From contig JAMYHX010000016.1 in NCBI GenBank assembly GCA_025529335.1, positions 160,038 to 224,037 on the forward strand: 64,000 bases of DNA, given 5' to 3'. Both the position numbers and the translations under genes were made by a program. Origin of the DNA: Rhizopus sp. PT2906. Lineage: Eukaryota > Mucoromycota > Mucoromycetes > Mucorales > Rhizopodaceae. Below the pieces are notes generated by a model. The model was not told the origin of the DNA. It did no database searches and saw only the letters and a program-made list of their open reading frames with translations. This document shows positions 44,829 to 60,100 of the stretch, one piece after another (position 1 is the stretch's first letter; each line of letters begins with the position of its first letter).

Positions 44829-47024
44829 TTATTTCTTTTCAAGCACTTTTAATGTGCCATTCGGCAACATTTCACCAAGATATCCAGTCGTGAACCAACC
44901 GTCTGAATCAATCACGTCAGAGGTTGCTTGTTCATCCTTATAGTATTCCGCAAATACGTTGTTTCCACGAACCCAAATCTCTCCACGAGGATTAGGCTTA
45001 TCTTCCGCTGTCAATGCGCGTTCTGGCAGATCCACCAATTTAATCTCATTACATGGTAAGGGTGCGCCTCTAGCTTCAGGCAACGCATTATAATCAAAAA
45101 ACATGGAAGCAGTAATAGAGGAAGACGTCTCTGGCAAGTTGAACGTTTGAATCACTTGAGTGCTTAGAACAATTCTCAAGAAGGTAGCCAAGGTGGGATC
45201 AGAGTTATCGTCTATGTCCTATTATGAGTAAAATAATGACAGCTATTGTCTCTTTATACACATACCGTTGTCAATGTAAATCAATCGCAAGTTTCCTCCA
45301 AACATAGTTTGTCGAATATTTCTAAATACTAACATATCATACTTGCAGTCATTCACTAATCGACATTCTTCGAGATATTCTTTCTTTGCATCATATCCAC
45401 GCTTATACAAAAATGATTTTCCATAGCGGGACTCAATGAGATGTCTTACTTGTCCTAATAGCCAAGAGTTGCTAGACAGAGAGTTAATCCATCTTGTTTC
45501 TTTTATACATCTACTCCTTACCTGACAAAGATAGTCGGCTTGTGCTGAGGTATCATAGAAAGATAGGATAGAATGTCAGCATCGTTTGAATCGGTTGATT
45601 GGGATCCAAATACGATAGAGCCTCCAGCAAAACTGATTACTGCTGTCAAGACGTATCTCAAGACATTGTCTATACGAAATATTAGATACAAAAGTTGAAT
45701 ATATTTTTATAACAGTATACCTATAGACAAGTTCACCATTAAGCGATCTTTTGACGTAAATCTTTGTGCTGGAGGAACAATCGATAGATATGATGCTAAA
45801 AAAGAGAGAAAGAGTATGTGTTATACATTATGCATAGATGTCTGTGGGCTAATATAAAACTTACAGATGCTTGATAGCAAGTTTTTATGGGTCAATACAA
45901 CGCCATGCTTGGACTATTGCAAAAAAGGTAAATATAGAGTGCATAGACGCATTTGAAGTACAGTTTACCTTTTCGTTTGCTGAGCTAAAGTAAATACTTG
46001 CAATATCATTAGGAACTAGTGGAATCCTTCAGTATCCATTTGATTAATAAGCAGCACTGTCGCCTTACCAACTTGGACATCATCATAACTCTCATCGGCT
46101 CCTCTTTGCTCCAATTCATTAAATGCTATCAGTTCAATTCCTGCTTTTACGGCTTTATCTTTATCTGCTTCAGATATATTGCCGACAACGACGATATGCT
46201 TCAAAGTAGGGATGTCGCTCACGTGAATCAAAACCTCGCGCAGATGACTTTCGACTGTTACCAATACTCTCAATTTAGTTTTTTCGAGGATATGAGAGAG
46301 ATACGAAGCTAGGATTGGCACGGTGACAAGTCCATGCATATGACAGGCTACTCCATCGTAAGAATTAATTAAACATGATACATGATCAATATCATTTGAC
46401 TTTTTGTACCTATTTCTGTCAACACAGTGTCTTTAAATGCTATATTAGTATCTCCTTTCCAACATGATATGAAGTCACTTACGATAAGAGTTGTTAGCGT
46501 AGATACCAACAAATGAGCTTTCATCCTTTGATTGAGGAACAAGTTTGGCTACTGAGCGAAGACCTTGATAGACGCGTTCAACTTTTGATCTAATTGTCTC
46601 TATACATGAGCATAGTTAGCTCTTACAGCCTCCTAATTGCATTATTTACAATAAGCCCTACCATAGGAAGCCTATAAGGTCATATTAGTACATTTTATAT
46701 TAAAATAAATTGACTTACATATCCACCCTCTTGCTCTAAAAAGTCAGCGTTACCATGCTTCTTGAAGCCACCTTCCTTATAAAAATCAGCCAAGGTACGA
46801 ATACTTCGCTCAAATGTGGAGCACAAAGGTGAATTCATGGGATACATTCTCGAACGATAAATGGCGCTTTCTCCAGGATGACGAAGGCGAGAGACATCCG
46901 ATTGTGTATTGAGTAATAAAGGGTGAATATCAGATGACTTTGAATTACGAGCAGAGAGTAAAGCAGCAGCGCCTACGATACTTGCTAATAGTGTATAACT
47001 TAACGTATCTAACTCAAAGGCCAT
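44829..47024 (-). CDS. Long-chain acyl-CoA-synthetase-like protein lacking catalytic motifs and C-terminal domain
   Basis: Eleven exons: 47024-46719, 46671-46662 (10-nt micro-exon), 46599-46483, 46439-46410, 46350-46069, 46015-45969, 45913-45865, 45795-45721, 45669-45522, 45471-45266, 45211-44829 (1,653 nt, 550 aa; every junction keeps frame). The N-terminus has a membrane segment ('TLSYTLLASIVGAAALL'). Family landmarks: 'VLTEIGVACHMHGLVTVPIL', 'GVVLTHKNLLSSI', 'HKPTIFVR', 'GGNLRLIYIDN', 'PRGEIWVRGNNVFAEYYKD', 'GWFTTGYLGEMLPNGTLKVLEKK'. Key motifs are lost: the ATP-binding 'YTSGTTGxPKG' reads 'YFSSANEKSKHG', 'GYGLTET' reads 'TFNLPETS', 'TGD' reads 'TGY', and the protein ends where the C-terminal domain with the catalytic Lys should begin (family about 690 aa). 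The reading frame and splice sites are intact, so this looks like a maintained pseudoenzyme rather than a recent wreck. Confidence 0.8.
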
Positions 47025-47688
47025 AATTTTTGTCTACTTTAAAAGAAAGTTGCATTGAACAACAAAAAAGGGTCAAAGTTTATGACCAAACATTCAAGCG
47101 CCGACCGGAAAATGGGCTAGAAGAGATGAACAAAGAAAATGCGACAAATACCACTGCACTGATTCTCAAATGAATTACGCGAATAATTACTTTTATAGAT
47201 AATTATGAGGCTCGACTATTTTAGGCACGATATATAATGAATATAGCTGCAAAACTTCCCTGCACAGGATATTCAAAGATTGATGAAAAATTAATGCACC
47301 CACTGCGTCACAGTGCAAGGATAGCCTTGATTTATGATATGGTACCGTATTGAGCTTGTGAATTGTACCTGGTGTCTTTCAAGCGTCCTCTGGGTACATG
47401 TTTGTCATAGGTTAGAAAAAGCAAAGTTATCCGCCGCGATGCCTTTCCAGTAAAATATAGAGAGTCATACGACTGTATTGCTGGTTATTATCCCAGTTCG
47501 ATTGAGGATATCTACCCATTTGAAAAGAGCAAGCCATTCTATAGATTACTCTGAATTGAACATAGTTGTTATAGTGTAGATTGAAGCCAGGTAGCATAGT
47601 CAGATCAATTGTGTTGTGTAACATGTAGAGCCTTTTACAACATTTTAAACTAGGTCATTCCGAAAAGATACACGCACGTCTTTAACCC

Positions 47689-47727
<39 letters not shown>

Positions 47728-48082
47728 TAAAGAATGTATCTTTGTAAAATATGCTCATCAATAACACAGTAGACAGGATGGCTTTTTCATTCTTTTAAGA
47801 GTCTGTAAAAGAGCGTTGTGTGTCATTTTCAACATGCAAAAAAGAAAAAAACGTGCTATTGTTGAGTTATTGTTTAGTAACGAAATTTTTACCTTTCATT
47901 GGATAAATTGTATCTCCATAGAAATTGAGGGTTGCAATCCATAACAAAAAAAGGAATAATAAAAGCCACGAAGGGATCTTATTGGGTCTATGAGATAGGC
48001 TGTTTAAAATAAAAAAATCAATGTCAAGCTCAGCTTTTCTCTCTTCTTTTTTTATATTTTATTTAACAAACAAAAGAATAGA
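47025..48082. other. 1.06-kb intergenic with a (GA)n microsatellite
   Basis: A (GA)n run lies at about 47691-47727. Upstream parts are the ACS-like promoter and downstream parts the RSP5 leader (TCTCTTCTTTTTTTATATTT before the start). A 65-codon minus ORF at 47427-47624 has no recognised motif. Confidence 0.55.
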
Positions 48083-50872
<2,790 letters not shown>

Positions 50873-51004
50873 GTAATTATGTGTACATATCCCCCCCCTT
50901 CATTATTTTAAATAAACCATTCCATTTACATAAAATATCATGTACATTGTTGTTGTATATTAGTTTTTTTAATTTTTGTACACAAAAGAATATAATAAAT
51001 CAAT

Positions 51005-52253
51005 CTATGCAGACAACATGATACCAATACCAAATTTACTTTGACCCTATTTCTATTGTAAGTATATAAAGAAAAAAGTTAAATGATAGCAACAAACCTT
51101 CATATGATCCAAGTCACCACTGATGAGGAAAGAGAAACCAGGAGCCATCTTTTCTTCCAAGACAGCAGATACTCTACCTGTTGTATCAATCTGTCCTCTG
51201 AAAGTAGCTGCTCTAAAATCAAATTTGCCGCCTACAGTGGCAACAGCTTCTCTGCGACCGCCTTGGGCCATCAAGTTAAGTTCAACACCAAAGTCAACCT
51301 TTTCATTAATACGTTGATAATAACTGGCTTGTATTGCTCCCATGCCTTGGAATTGTGCAGTCGCAATAAAGTCTTTACCAGTATATTTACCAACTAATGA
51401 CATGGCAGTCTCTTCCATGTCGCGTGTAGGACGCTGCAAGACGATTTCACTTCCTACTACCAAGCTTTGGGTGACAGATTGAAGGTAGGAAGCCATGTAG
51501 AGGCCTGTCATCTCTAATGGGTTGGCATTCATCGTCTTAAAGTTCAAAGAATAATCTGATCCATTTACTTCTTGCTCAAGTTGAACCATAGAATGACCGG
51601 GCATGTTGGTAAACTAATATACTCTTAATATTCTAATATACATTGTTTGATATGCTTTCTCTACCTGTGCAACAATCTTGGTCACATATTTATTCGACCA
51701 AGCATGTCTGAAAACGCCGTTTAAGTTTGTATCGTTATCCATGGTACCTTGCAACATGGTCTAAAAAAAAAAACTTTTTAGTCTAAAAATCCCTATTGTT
51801 GGATAGCCTTTTTTTCAGCGTGTTTGCTGTCTACCTTTTCGGTCATGTAGCCAGACATAAAGTTATACATGGGTGGCATAACTTGAGAGCCTAAAGAGAA
51901 TTGATGTTGAACGTGGAAATTGGCAGAAAGTTCCTTGATAATGTTGGCTTGAGCACCGTCAAAGAGGTAAGCGGTAGTGAAGACCTCTATATATATTGTT
52001 TAGTCATGAATGATACGTGTGCGCGTCATTTTCTTTTTTTTTTTTTTTTACCCTTGGTTACTTCGCCATGAAGTCTTTCAAATCTTCCGGGACTAGGCAA
52101 GTTCAAACGTCCTTTATGGTATGTGAACCAGGCGGGCCACTGGAGTGGATTCCAAGCAGATCCCGTAGGCTTTTGATCACCTTTAAGGCCAAAATTACCA
52201 GAAAGTGGGGTAAAAAGTCTAGGAGATGTAGATGTAGCTTCCGGTGTTGCCAT
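51005..52253 (-). CDS. TOM40: Mitochondrial outer-membrane import channel Tom40
   Basis: The beta-barrel pore of the TOM complex through which nearly all nuclear-encoded precursors enter. Exons (minus): 52253-52052, 51986-51835, 51760-51665, 51613-51098, 51046-51005 (1,008 nt, 335 aa). Landmarks: N-terminal Pro/Ser-rich segment, 'FERLHGEVTKGEVFTTAYLFDGAQANIIKELSANFHVQHQFSLGS', 'QLEQEVNGSDYSLNFKTMNANPLEMTGLYMASYLQSVT', 'GKYTGKDFIATAQFQGMG', 'GVELNLMAQGGRREAVATVGGKFDFRAATFRGQIDTTGRV', and a last strand 'SKFGIGIMLSA' in its own 42-nt exon. The first intron begins GTA followed by a long A run. Confidence 0.94.
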
Positions 52254-52909
52254 AGTTGACAGGTTTTTCTTTTAAATAAAGAGTGAGTGTGTGAGAGAGA
52301 GAAACAGAAAAAAAAGTGGAGGGGGTTGGACTGCTGGTCTTTCGCTCATTCAAAATAAATTTTCAACAAGAATTGATTCGCTTAGCTTTCAAAAGCAGTC
52401 CACTAGCACCAAAAGCACTGCTGTTACCTTCACGCTATGAATTTACAGTTGCTTTAGTTTAACAACGTTGTTTTGTGGATAGCCGATTAGATGAAAAGAG
52501 GGGGCACTGACTACAGGGATTAAAGCGATGAAAAGCACGGTTAATTCCATTTCAGCATTATCGCTCAAGAGTTCCGTAACTAATGGAACTTGCTCTTTTT
52601 CTCTTAAATTTTCTAGATAATCATCTCTTACTTCTTGTGTAGTTGTTTTTTTTTTTTCGTCTTTGTTCTTAAGCTGCTATGACAGTAGTCTTCTCAGTAC
52701 GTGCTTGTAGCTTGCACTGAATTCATTGGCAACATTACTTGCTGAGAGAGAAACCGATGCTCTTATCCAATCAAAACTCCGAGCTTCAATCTACGTCATT
52801 GTCCGGTCCACAGCATGATAGTGTGCACTCTTGGTCGAACAGACCTTGATGCATAGTATGTGAGTATGACCAAAGCAATCCTCCCTCCCTTTTATTATAT
52901 CCATCTAAT
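52254..52909. other. Divergent promoter region of TOM40 and RPL43
   Basis: 656 bp without a gene. It contains a GA-rich run next to TOM40 (about 52285-52325) and a pyrimidine-rich run (about 52610-52665). Two housekeeping genes fire outward from it. No repeat or RNA gene recognised. Confidence 0.5.
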
Positions 52910-53295
52910 ATGGTACATAGTTGCATCCATCAATGTAAATAATCATACACTAATCCTATCATCTATAAAGGCCAAGCGTACTAAGAAGGTCGGAATCACC
53001 GGTAAATATGGTACTCGTTATGGTGCCTCTCTCAGAAAGACCGTAAAGAAGATGGAAATCACTCAACACTCTAAATACACCTGTACCTTCTGTGGTAAAG
53101 ATGCTGTCAAGCGTACTGCTGTTGGTATCTGGAAGTGCAAGGGCTGTAAGAAGGTCTTGGCTGGTGGTGCTTACACTGTCTCGTAAGTAGAATTGTAGAT
53201 TTAAAAATGTATATAATTGACAATATTCTAGTACAACTGCCGCTGCCACTGTTCGCTCTACTGTTCGTCGTCTTCGCGAACTTGCTGAAATCTAA
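52910..53295 (+). CDS. RPL43: 60S ribosomal protein L43 (eL43/L37A)
   Basis: Exons 52910-52912 (start codon alone), 52971-53182, 53232-53295 (279 nt, 92 aa, the family length). The protein begins '[24 protein letters not shown]' and has the four-Cys zinc site '[33 protein letters not shown]', then '[20 protein letters not shown]'. The start was found by requiring an ATG directly followed by a GT donor: ATG at 52910 then GTACAT, intron 58 bp, acceptor ATAAAG at 52970. A longer ORF from 52860 runs through this intron and should not be taken as the N-terminus. Confidence 0.93.
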
Positions 53296-53450
53296 GCGAT
53301 TGACAGTTTATTCTTGGCATATATAAAATAAAAAGAACACAGTGTATATATTCAATACATGTTCATATCAGATTCGACCTTTCTTTCCCTCTTCTTTTTG
53401 CATAACTACAGCAACGCGGAATATGACAGGAAAAAAAAAAGTTTATTAGA

Positions 53451-54049
53451 TCACATTGACTCCAACATGGTGTTGAATTCTTCCAATTGCTCTTTCAGTT
53501 CTTTATTCTTGATTACAAGTTCTTCATTGGTCCTGTCCTTTTCGTCCAACTTTTGAGTCAATTGTTGAATCTGTCTTTCATATTGCTCAACCTTCACATC
53601 TGACTCACGAAGACTATACATGTTGAATTAGCATCCACACTACACTGTTTCATATATAACGTACCTTTTTGCTGTCTCTCCAAGGGCTCTGTCAGAGTCC
53701 TCTAGTTCTTGCTCAAGTATAGAAATCTTACGCATGGCATTATCATATTCCTTCTTCAAGTCACTTCCCTCTTGTTCACTTCCTTTTAATTCCTTAATTT
53801 TTTCATGAGCAGTTTCTAAATCATCTTCAAGCTGTTTGTTTCTGTTTGTTAAAGAAACAATTTCTCTTTCATTTTGTGTTTGTTCCTGTTCAAGTTCTTT
53901 AACTCTAGCTTCTAAAGCTTCTGCCTTGGCAATAGCAGCATCGGCTTCAGCACGAATGGAGTTAATTTTCTTTTTGCGTGTAGGGATTAGCTTAGTCTTC
54001 CTATGGGCTTCCAACTGTTCAGTTAGATTACCTCGCGAATTTTTTCCAT
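53451..54049 (-). CDS. TPM1: Tropomyosin
   Basis: Coiled-coil dimer that coats formin-nucleated actin cables. Exons (minus): 54049-54032 (18 nt), 53969-53665, 53613-53451 (486 nt, 161 aa, the same length as yeast Tpm2 and S. pombe Cdc8). It begins 'MEKIREKINSIRAEADAAIAKAEALEARVKELEQEQ', continues as an unbroken heptad repeat ('SLTNRNKQLEDDLETAHEKIKELKG', 'MRKISILEQELEDSDRALGETAKR', 'LRESDVKVEQYERQIQQLTQKL') and ends 'NTMLESM'. The 18-nt first exon gives the typical tropomyosin start. Reading straight through the intron gives a misleading longer N-terminus. Confidence 0.92.
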
Positions 54050-54196
54050 TAGAAGTATTAATCAAGAAGTGAAAAAGAAGGGTAAATAAATTTTTTGGCG
54101 CTCAACTAATTTGAAGCGTGTATTTATTTCAATAAAGGGGTTGTGGCATGAACTACGTGCAACACACAAGCGGAATATGTATCTATGTAAAGGGAA

Positions 54197-57100
54197 TTAT
54201 ACCAAGGGAGACGCAGGGATGTTTGATGAAGAAATGTTTGCACCTTTGAGAGCAAAGATATCAGATTCAGTACATAATTGAAGTAACAATTGCCATTCGT
54301 TTGCCATCTTTGCTATTACATCCTTATTACTCCATGGTTTAACTCTTCGTTGAGAGCCTGTAGCGATCCATGGCAAAGATGGCTTGACTCCTACTGAAAT
54401 CTGGGTATTGACGATAGAGGTGATTGTCTCTGCATGTAGCATGTGTAGCACATTCTCTTTTGGCAAGTTTGAGCTTGGCTCTTGTTGTTTAGGGCCAGAC
54501 GCTTGCTTTGATGAATGAGGTATGTTGCCCTCTGTTTCTGAGAACCCTGTTGGTGAATGCACAGATAACGCAGGAGAACTAGGAACAGGTGGTATATGGA
54601 CTGACATTGACGGACTCGTATTGCTAGGCTTATTGGTCAAATGGAGACCGAGTCCAAATGTTGGTGAGCCTTCGACGTTCATATCAACGCTGGTATCTTC
54701 TACTTCTTCTATGTTCAACTTGGGAATAGTGATATTCTGGGGAGAGGTATTGCTATTGCTTTGATTACCTCCGGTGCTACTGCTCACACTACTAAGTTCA
54801 GCACCCCAGCTCTTCCAGCGGGTACTGTCATGAGGGAAATTAAAGCTTGCTCTTGGACTATACAATGAAGGTTGATAGTTGTTACTAGTATTACCAATCT
54901 GATCCAACTTTAGGTATATAAAATCTTTTAAAAGGATAAAGAGCGGACTACGGAAGGATACAATGAATTCCAGGAATCTCCATGTAGTAAAGTCATAAAT
55001 TGTGCCCACATCAACTGTTGCGTTGAAGGAAAAGTTGGCTCGAGGATCCGATGAAGACAATGGATTGCTTGTTGTATAAGGAGATAATCCAGGCGTTGAA
55101 AGACCAAGAGGCGACAAAACAGAAGGCGAAGGCATGAAAGGGGAATGAGCATCAGTTGGAGTACTGGCGTTATGTTGGTCTGAACGGCTGCTTTTCGATC
55201 GAAGGAGTTTTAATGTCTGACCAAACACTAGAGTGTTTCTTATAAAGAATGCAATCTGAGACCACGATCCTTTGAAGTCGTTAAACGTTGCTCGACCTCT
55301 CACCAGAACAATCTTGATAGCAACCAAACAAAGTGAAAATAACACAGCTAATGACTGTGGTGTTTGTTTCCCATCCTTTGTCTCTGGGATATCTGCTGCA
55401 TCGACCCCATCTTCCGTATTCGATTGTCCCATGGTAGCTAGTTGAGAAAGGGAAAATCCAGATGATTTGCTTTTCAAAAGAGAGGCATGGCTGCAAAGAT
55501 TAGATAAAAAGTTCAGCAATCGCGTCCAATTGTTTGCAGGATTAGGTTTAAATGCACTCGACATGCCTACACTACTATACTCCCATTGCAGGTTATACTG
55601 AAAGCATAGAGGAATGATGATACGGCCGATCAACTCTACTGAGGGCGTCTGCCGTTCAATTTCTGAAAATACATCCTGAGTGGAGTTCTCGAGGATCGCG
55701 ATAATCAAGCGTACCAACGAATTGCAAAATTTGGCATGGTCACTTTCGTTATCCCAGCTGGTTAATGTTGCCACTGTCAAGCCAAACGGGATAAATCTGT
55801 CCTTGATTACTCCAGCCATATCGTGCATCATAATCGCTTTGCCTTGTCCCTGCTCGAGCATAATGGCCAACCCTTCATAGAGGTCAGAAGCATCGACTGT
55901 TTTCCACTGTGTACGGTACTGCACGTAGATCTCGTTCAATACTTTTTTTAATGACTTGGTGTAGTTCCTAGTATCGACCATGGAGTGCAAAGAGTCTACA
56001 AGATAGTCCTTTATCCAATCAGTTTTGATAGTCAGTCCTTTGATACTGCGATAGTCTCGTAGCACCGTACGTATGATCTGTGCCATTTTTTCGTGAGACG
56101 TTTCTGATAATCTCCCTCCGTGCTTCATATAGATATGAACTAGCGTGATAAACTCTTGCTTGATGGTAAACCTATCATTCTGCTGCCATTGCTTTCCATA
56201 AGCATTTTGCGCAGAATCGGTCTTGGCTCCCGTTCGGGTGATATTACTTAGCCCTTGCCTACGATCACTTAAAGGCACGCCTTGATATTCTCCTGAGGCA
56301 GTCTTCGCATTTGTGACTATCACAGGCTTTGCCGTTTTACTAAACTTTAAAAACACGTCAACCAGAGCAGAAACGCCTTCTTGCAAGATTTTCTTTAAAC
56401 GCGACAACTTATTGAATGATGGTATCAGATGCGTAAGCAGTTTAACAAATTGCTCTGCTCGAAGAGAACTTGGATCATAGGCAATAACGGTAAGGAACAG
56501 CTTAATGAAATCTTCTAGCTTAAATGATCGACTACTATAGCTGGTAGTCTCTATTTGTCCCATAGGCGCAGTTGCACTTCTTGCTAAAGGCTTAAAGATC
56601 GCCGCTGGTAAAGGAAGTGATGTTGGGTTGCTGATAGAGTCGATACGATCTTGAATATCTCGCTCGCGGTCGTCAAGTTCAAGCTGTAGTTGCAGACCCA
56701 ATGTATCGGGAAATGAGCCTAGCTGTGGAGGACGGTCCATGACTTGGATCAAGGTAAACAAATTTTCCGTCATCCAGGAACCAAGCTCGTTTGACTTTTC
56801 GTATGCTGCAAGAATAGACGGAACTAGGGACCCCAACATTTGGAATACAAAGGCTTCTTGATGAACAGCGTAGAACCTACACCAGGTAAGGGCAATCGCA
56901 GAGGTGACTTGAACACAAGATTCAGATTCACAAAACACCTTGAATAAAGCAGGGAGAAAGATGACATAACCCCTATTCGATTTGAACAGACGCTTGAATC
57001 TTGTCACAACACGAGTGTACAGCACCAGTGCTTGGCTGATGATACCAAAGTCATGATTGAACTCGGTTATGATTGAATTAACTCCTTGTAGAATCCTTTC

Positions 57101-60100
57101 AAGCTCGTCTCGATCATTGTAATTCTTGTTGAGACCGTTCAGCAGAACGTCTATAAAGCGCAGCCAAGTACGAGCACGCATGGATGCAAGCATTTCTTTA
57201 TCAATCTGATCTTCTTGTGTTTCTTTGCGTGTATGATGCAAACGGTATTTCTTACTGTATGATATGTCTGGATAATATGTCTTTTCAAGAAAGTACTTTG
57301 GTTCTCTCTTGGAACCTGGTATCGGCATTGGCTCATAGTCCTGTAATGTCTTCTTTACAGCATATACTTCTCTAGGAAATCGCAAAAGGTAATTTGTAAG
57401 GAATTGAATATGGCTGATACGCAGAGAAGCAACAGAGAATATTTGCTGAGGAATCTTGAGCACTGTGAACGAATGGTGGCTGCTTGATAAGTATCTAGGA
57501 AATATATCCATCGGCTGTTCATGCGTGAACCAGAACTTTCCTGTGCTTACTAACAGATGCTCAATTTTGTTCTTTCGCAAGTCTCGAATCGCCAGATCAT
57601 TTGTCGAGAGAGTCAACTCAGCCAGGATAGGATGTATAAGTGTCATCAAGACAAGACCATTCTTTTTGTTTTCTCTGACAATCCACTTGAGCATCCCAGC
57701 CAAATAATTAAACAGAACATTTGTAAGTCCAGGAGGTAGCTTGCGTTGTAGGCTGACAATATAATGTATCTGAGCAATGATATCCGTGGGCATATCTGCC
57801 TTGTTTTTTCCCAAGCTGTTCAAGAACGCTTTCAAGAAATAAGCAGGATCGTCTCTTAAGCACTGTTCTATCAGCTCTCGCAATGCGCTTGATACACTCG
57901 CGGAATTATCTGCCAATAGGTTTACTATTTTTAAAAATATGGCTGTAAAGGAGTAAACAGACGCCATCCTCTTCTTTCTTGCAATCGCTTTGCTAATGTT
58001 GACTATCTTTCCACGCTCACGTATGACGGCTATACCCAATTCATCCTCCTCATTTGTCCTTTCGTCATCTTCTTCAAGAAACAGCGAAGGTAGTAAACAA
58101 AGGGGCGTCAGGACCTTTTTTAAAGCCTCATACTCTTCTCCATTATCATCTTCATTCCATCCCAGTTCTTGTATTTGTCGTTTTAGTTCAATAGGCAGAT
58201 TGCTCGTATTCCTCAACTTGGACATCCATCGAGGCTCATCCAACGTAAACTCGTTGCTTCCAAGGTCAGTCGGGACAAAGGGTGTCGAAAACGTCCCACC
58301 ATCTCCACGAAAAGGCTTGTTGTGAGATGAGACCTGAATGAACTCTTGGTTGAGCACATTAAATCTAAATCCCATAAGTGAAGAGAGTTTTTGGATTTCT
58401 AAAAGCTTAATTGCAGGGTCATCGCTATGATGTATTCAGTTTGGATCTCTGTAACTACTTTACTTTTCTGTCTTACCTGTGTAAGCCTTTGACAATCACA
58501 TCAACTGTCACCTTGGGTATCTTTTCACCACACTGCATCAGCAAAAATACAGCTGGAACATAAGAAGCAGGTCTTTTATCGTTCATATGAACTTCCCATA
58601 GAATTTTAACAAAACGCTCATACTCTTGTGATGATATCGTGGCGTATACAGCTGCCAACAGAGATAATACTGATCCAAAGGCGTCCTGATCGAGTTCACT
58701 AATATGGTCAAACCTATATTTTGCTAGTTTGAAACCAAGGCTGTTGGTAGTCTCTCCTTCCTCCTGGCTATTTCCATCTTGAACAGATTTGGGAGGATCC
58801 AGATGAAGGAATGCGGCGGCTGAACTGTTCATGCTGTATATTGACTGTACCTGCCGGTATCTTTGGTGCCTTGGAACTTGTGATATTTCTGGATTTAGCA
58901 AACCGGGTGTTGTCTCCTGTTGTTGCTGTTGTGTTCTCCTACGTATGTTATCCTGTAAAGCATTGTTTTTAAACTGTTCCATTACGTCCAAGAACGCATT
59001 TTGCATTCTTAGAAACATAACAGATACTTTGCTGATCTGGCTTGCATCAAGTAAAGGCATATGGCCTGTGGACGAATCAAATTCGGACAGAAGTGTGCTC
59101 AGAGGTGATGCCGGAGAGTTTTGAGTAAAGATGTCTTTGGTCAACGGCTGTGTGGCCCAGTTGATGACACAGTTCAGCCATCCAGGTCGATGTGTCGTAT
59201 TACAAAAGAAGCGAATGTTTAAAAAGATATTACAGAGAATGACTCGCAAAGGTAGTGGCACGATCACTTTCTTTTCTTTGGCAGTCAAGAACAATGCCAA
59301 CCGTCGTTCAAGGTCAATCAAGAATTTTTTCGCAATTTCGTCTTCCTCCATGTTCCTTAACGGATCCTTTTGCTTTTCTCGTAACTCCTTCAATACCCAT
59401 ACAAGCTCTGTTGCAATAATACATTGTCCCAGTGTTGTGTTTCCCCAGACAGTCTGAGGAGTGGGGATGCCGTCGTTAGTCTGAGAGGAATTGGCTTCTC
59501 TTTGTGTCTTGTTTGTTCCGACGTCGCTCAAGAGTAATACATTGATCATTTCTGCATCTTGCATCCAGAATTGAACTCCAGTGAGGTAGTGTCGAAGATG
59601 TGTAATAAGTTTCAACAAGCTTGCCACCTTCTCATTGTCGTCTGAGGCAACGCAGGACACAACGGGCTTGTAAAATATAGGCTTAAACGTTTTTGCTATT
59701 TCATGCAGCATATTACAGAATAAGGGTGTGGGAGGCGGTGTTGTATTCACTATTCTCTTAAACAGTGTTTGAACTGTCGACTTTGCTATCTCTTGTCCCA
59801 TAGTTGAGTCAACGTGAAAGAGTAAGGTGCTATATACGATTGCTAATTTATCCGCATCGATGTCTTGAATCAAGGCTTCTGTGCATTTTAGTATATAACC
59901 TTTGTAGCCAAGATTCCATAATTCGATCAAATACGCTTTAGCTGTATCAAGTAGCTGTACTATAGACTCATTTTTAATTGACGGAGCCTCTGGTTCTTCT
60001 GTGATGACAGGAGAGCTGATCAAGGGTGACATATCATTTATAGACGGTTGTGGGCTTATGTTCGGAGACACGCTGGGGCTCGTCGGTGGAGCTACTAGCT

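Noticed and set aside
44829..47024. Calling the ACS-like gene a simple pseudogene
   Set aside because: All ten introns have usable GT/AG sites and every junction keeps frame over 1,653 nt with no stop, which is unlikely for a neutrally decaying gene.
52860..52970. An N-terminally extended RPL43 read through the first intron
   Set aside because: The extension is hydrophobic and unlike any L43; the canonical start MAKRTKKVG is produced by splicing from ATG at 52910.
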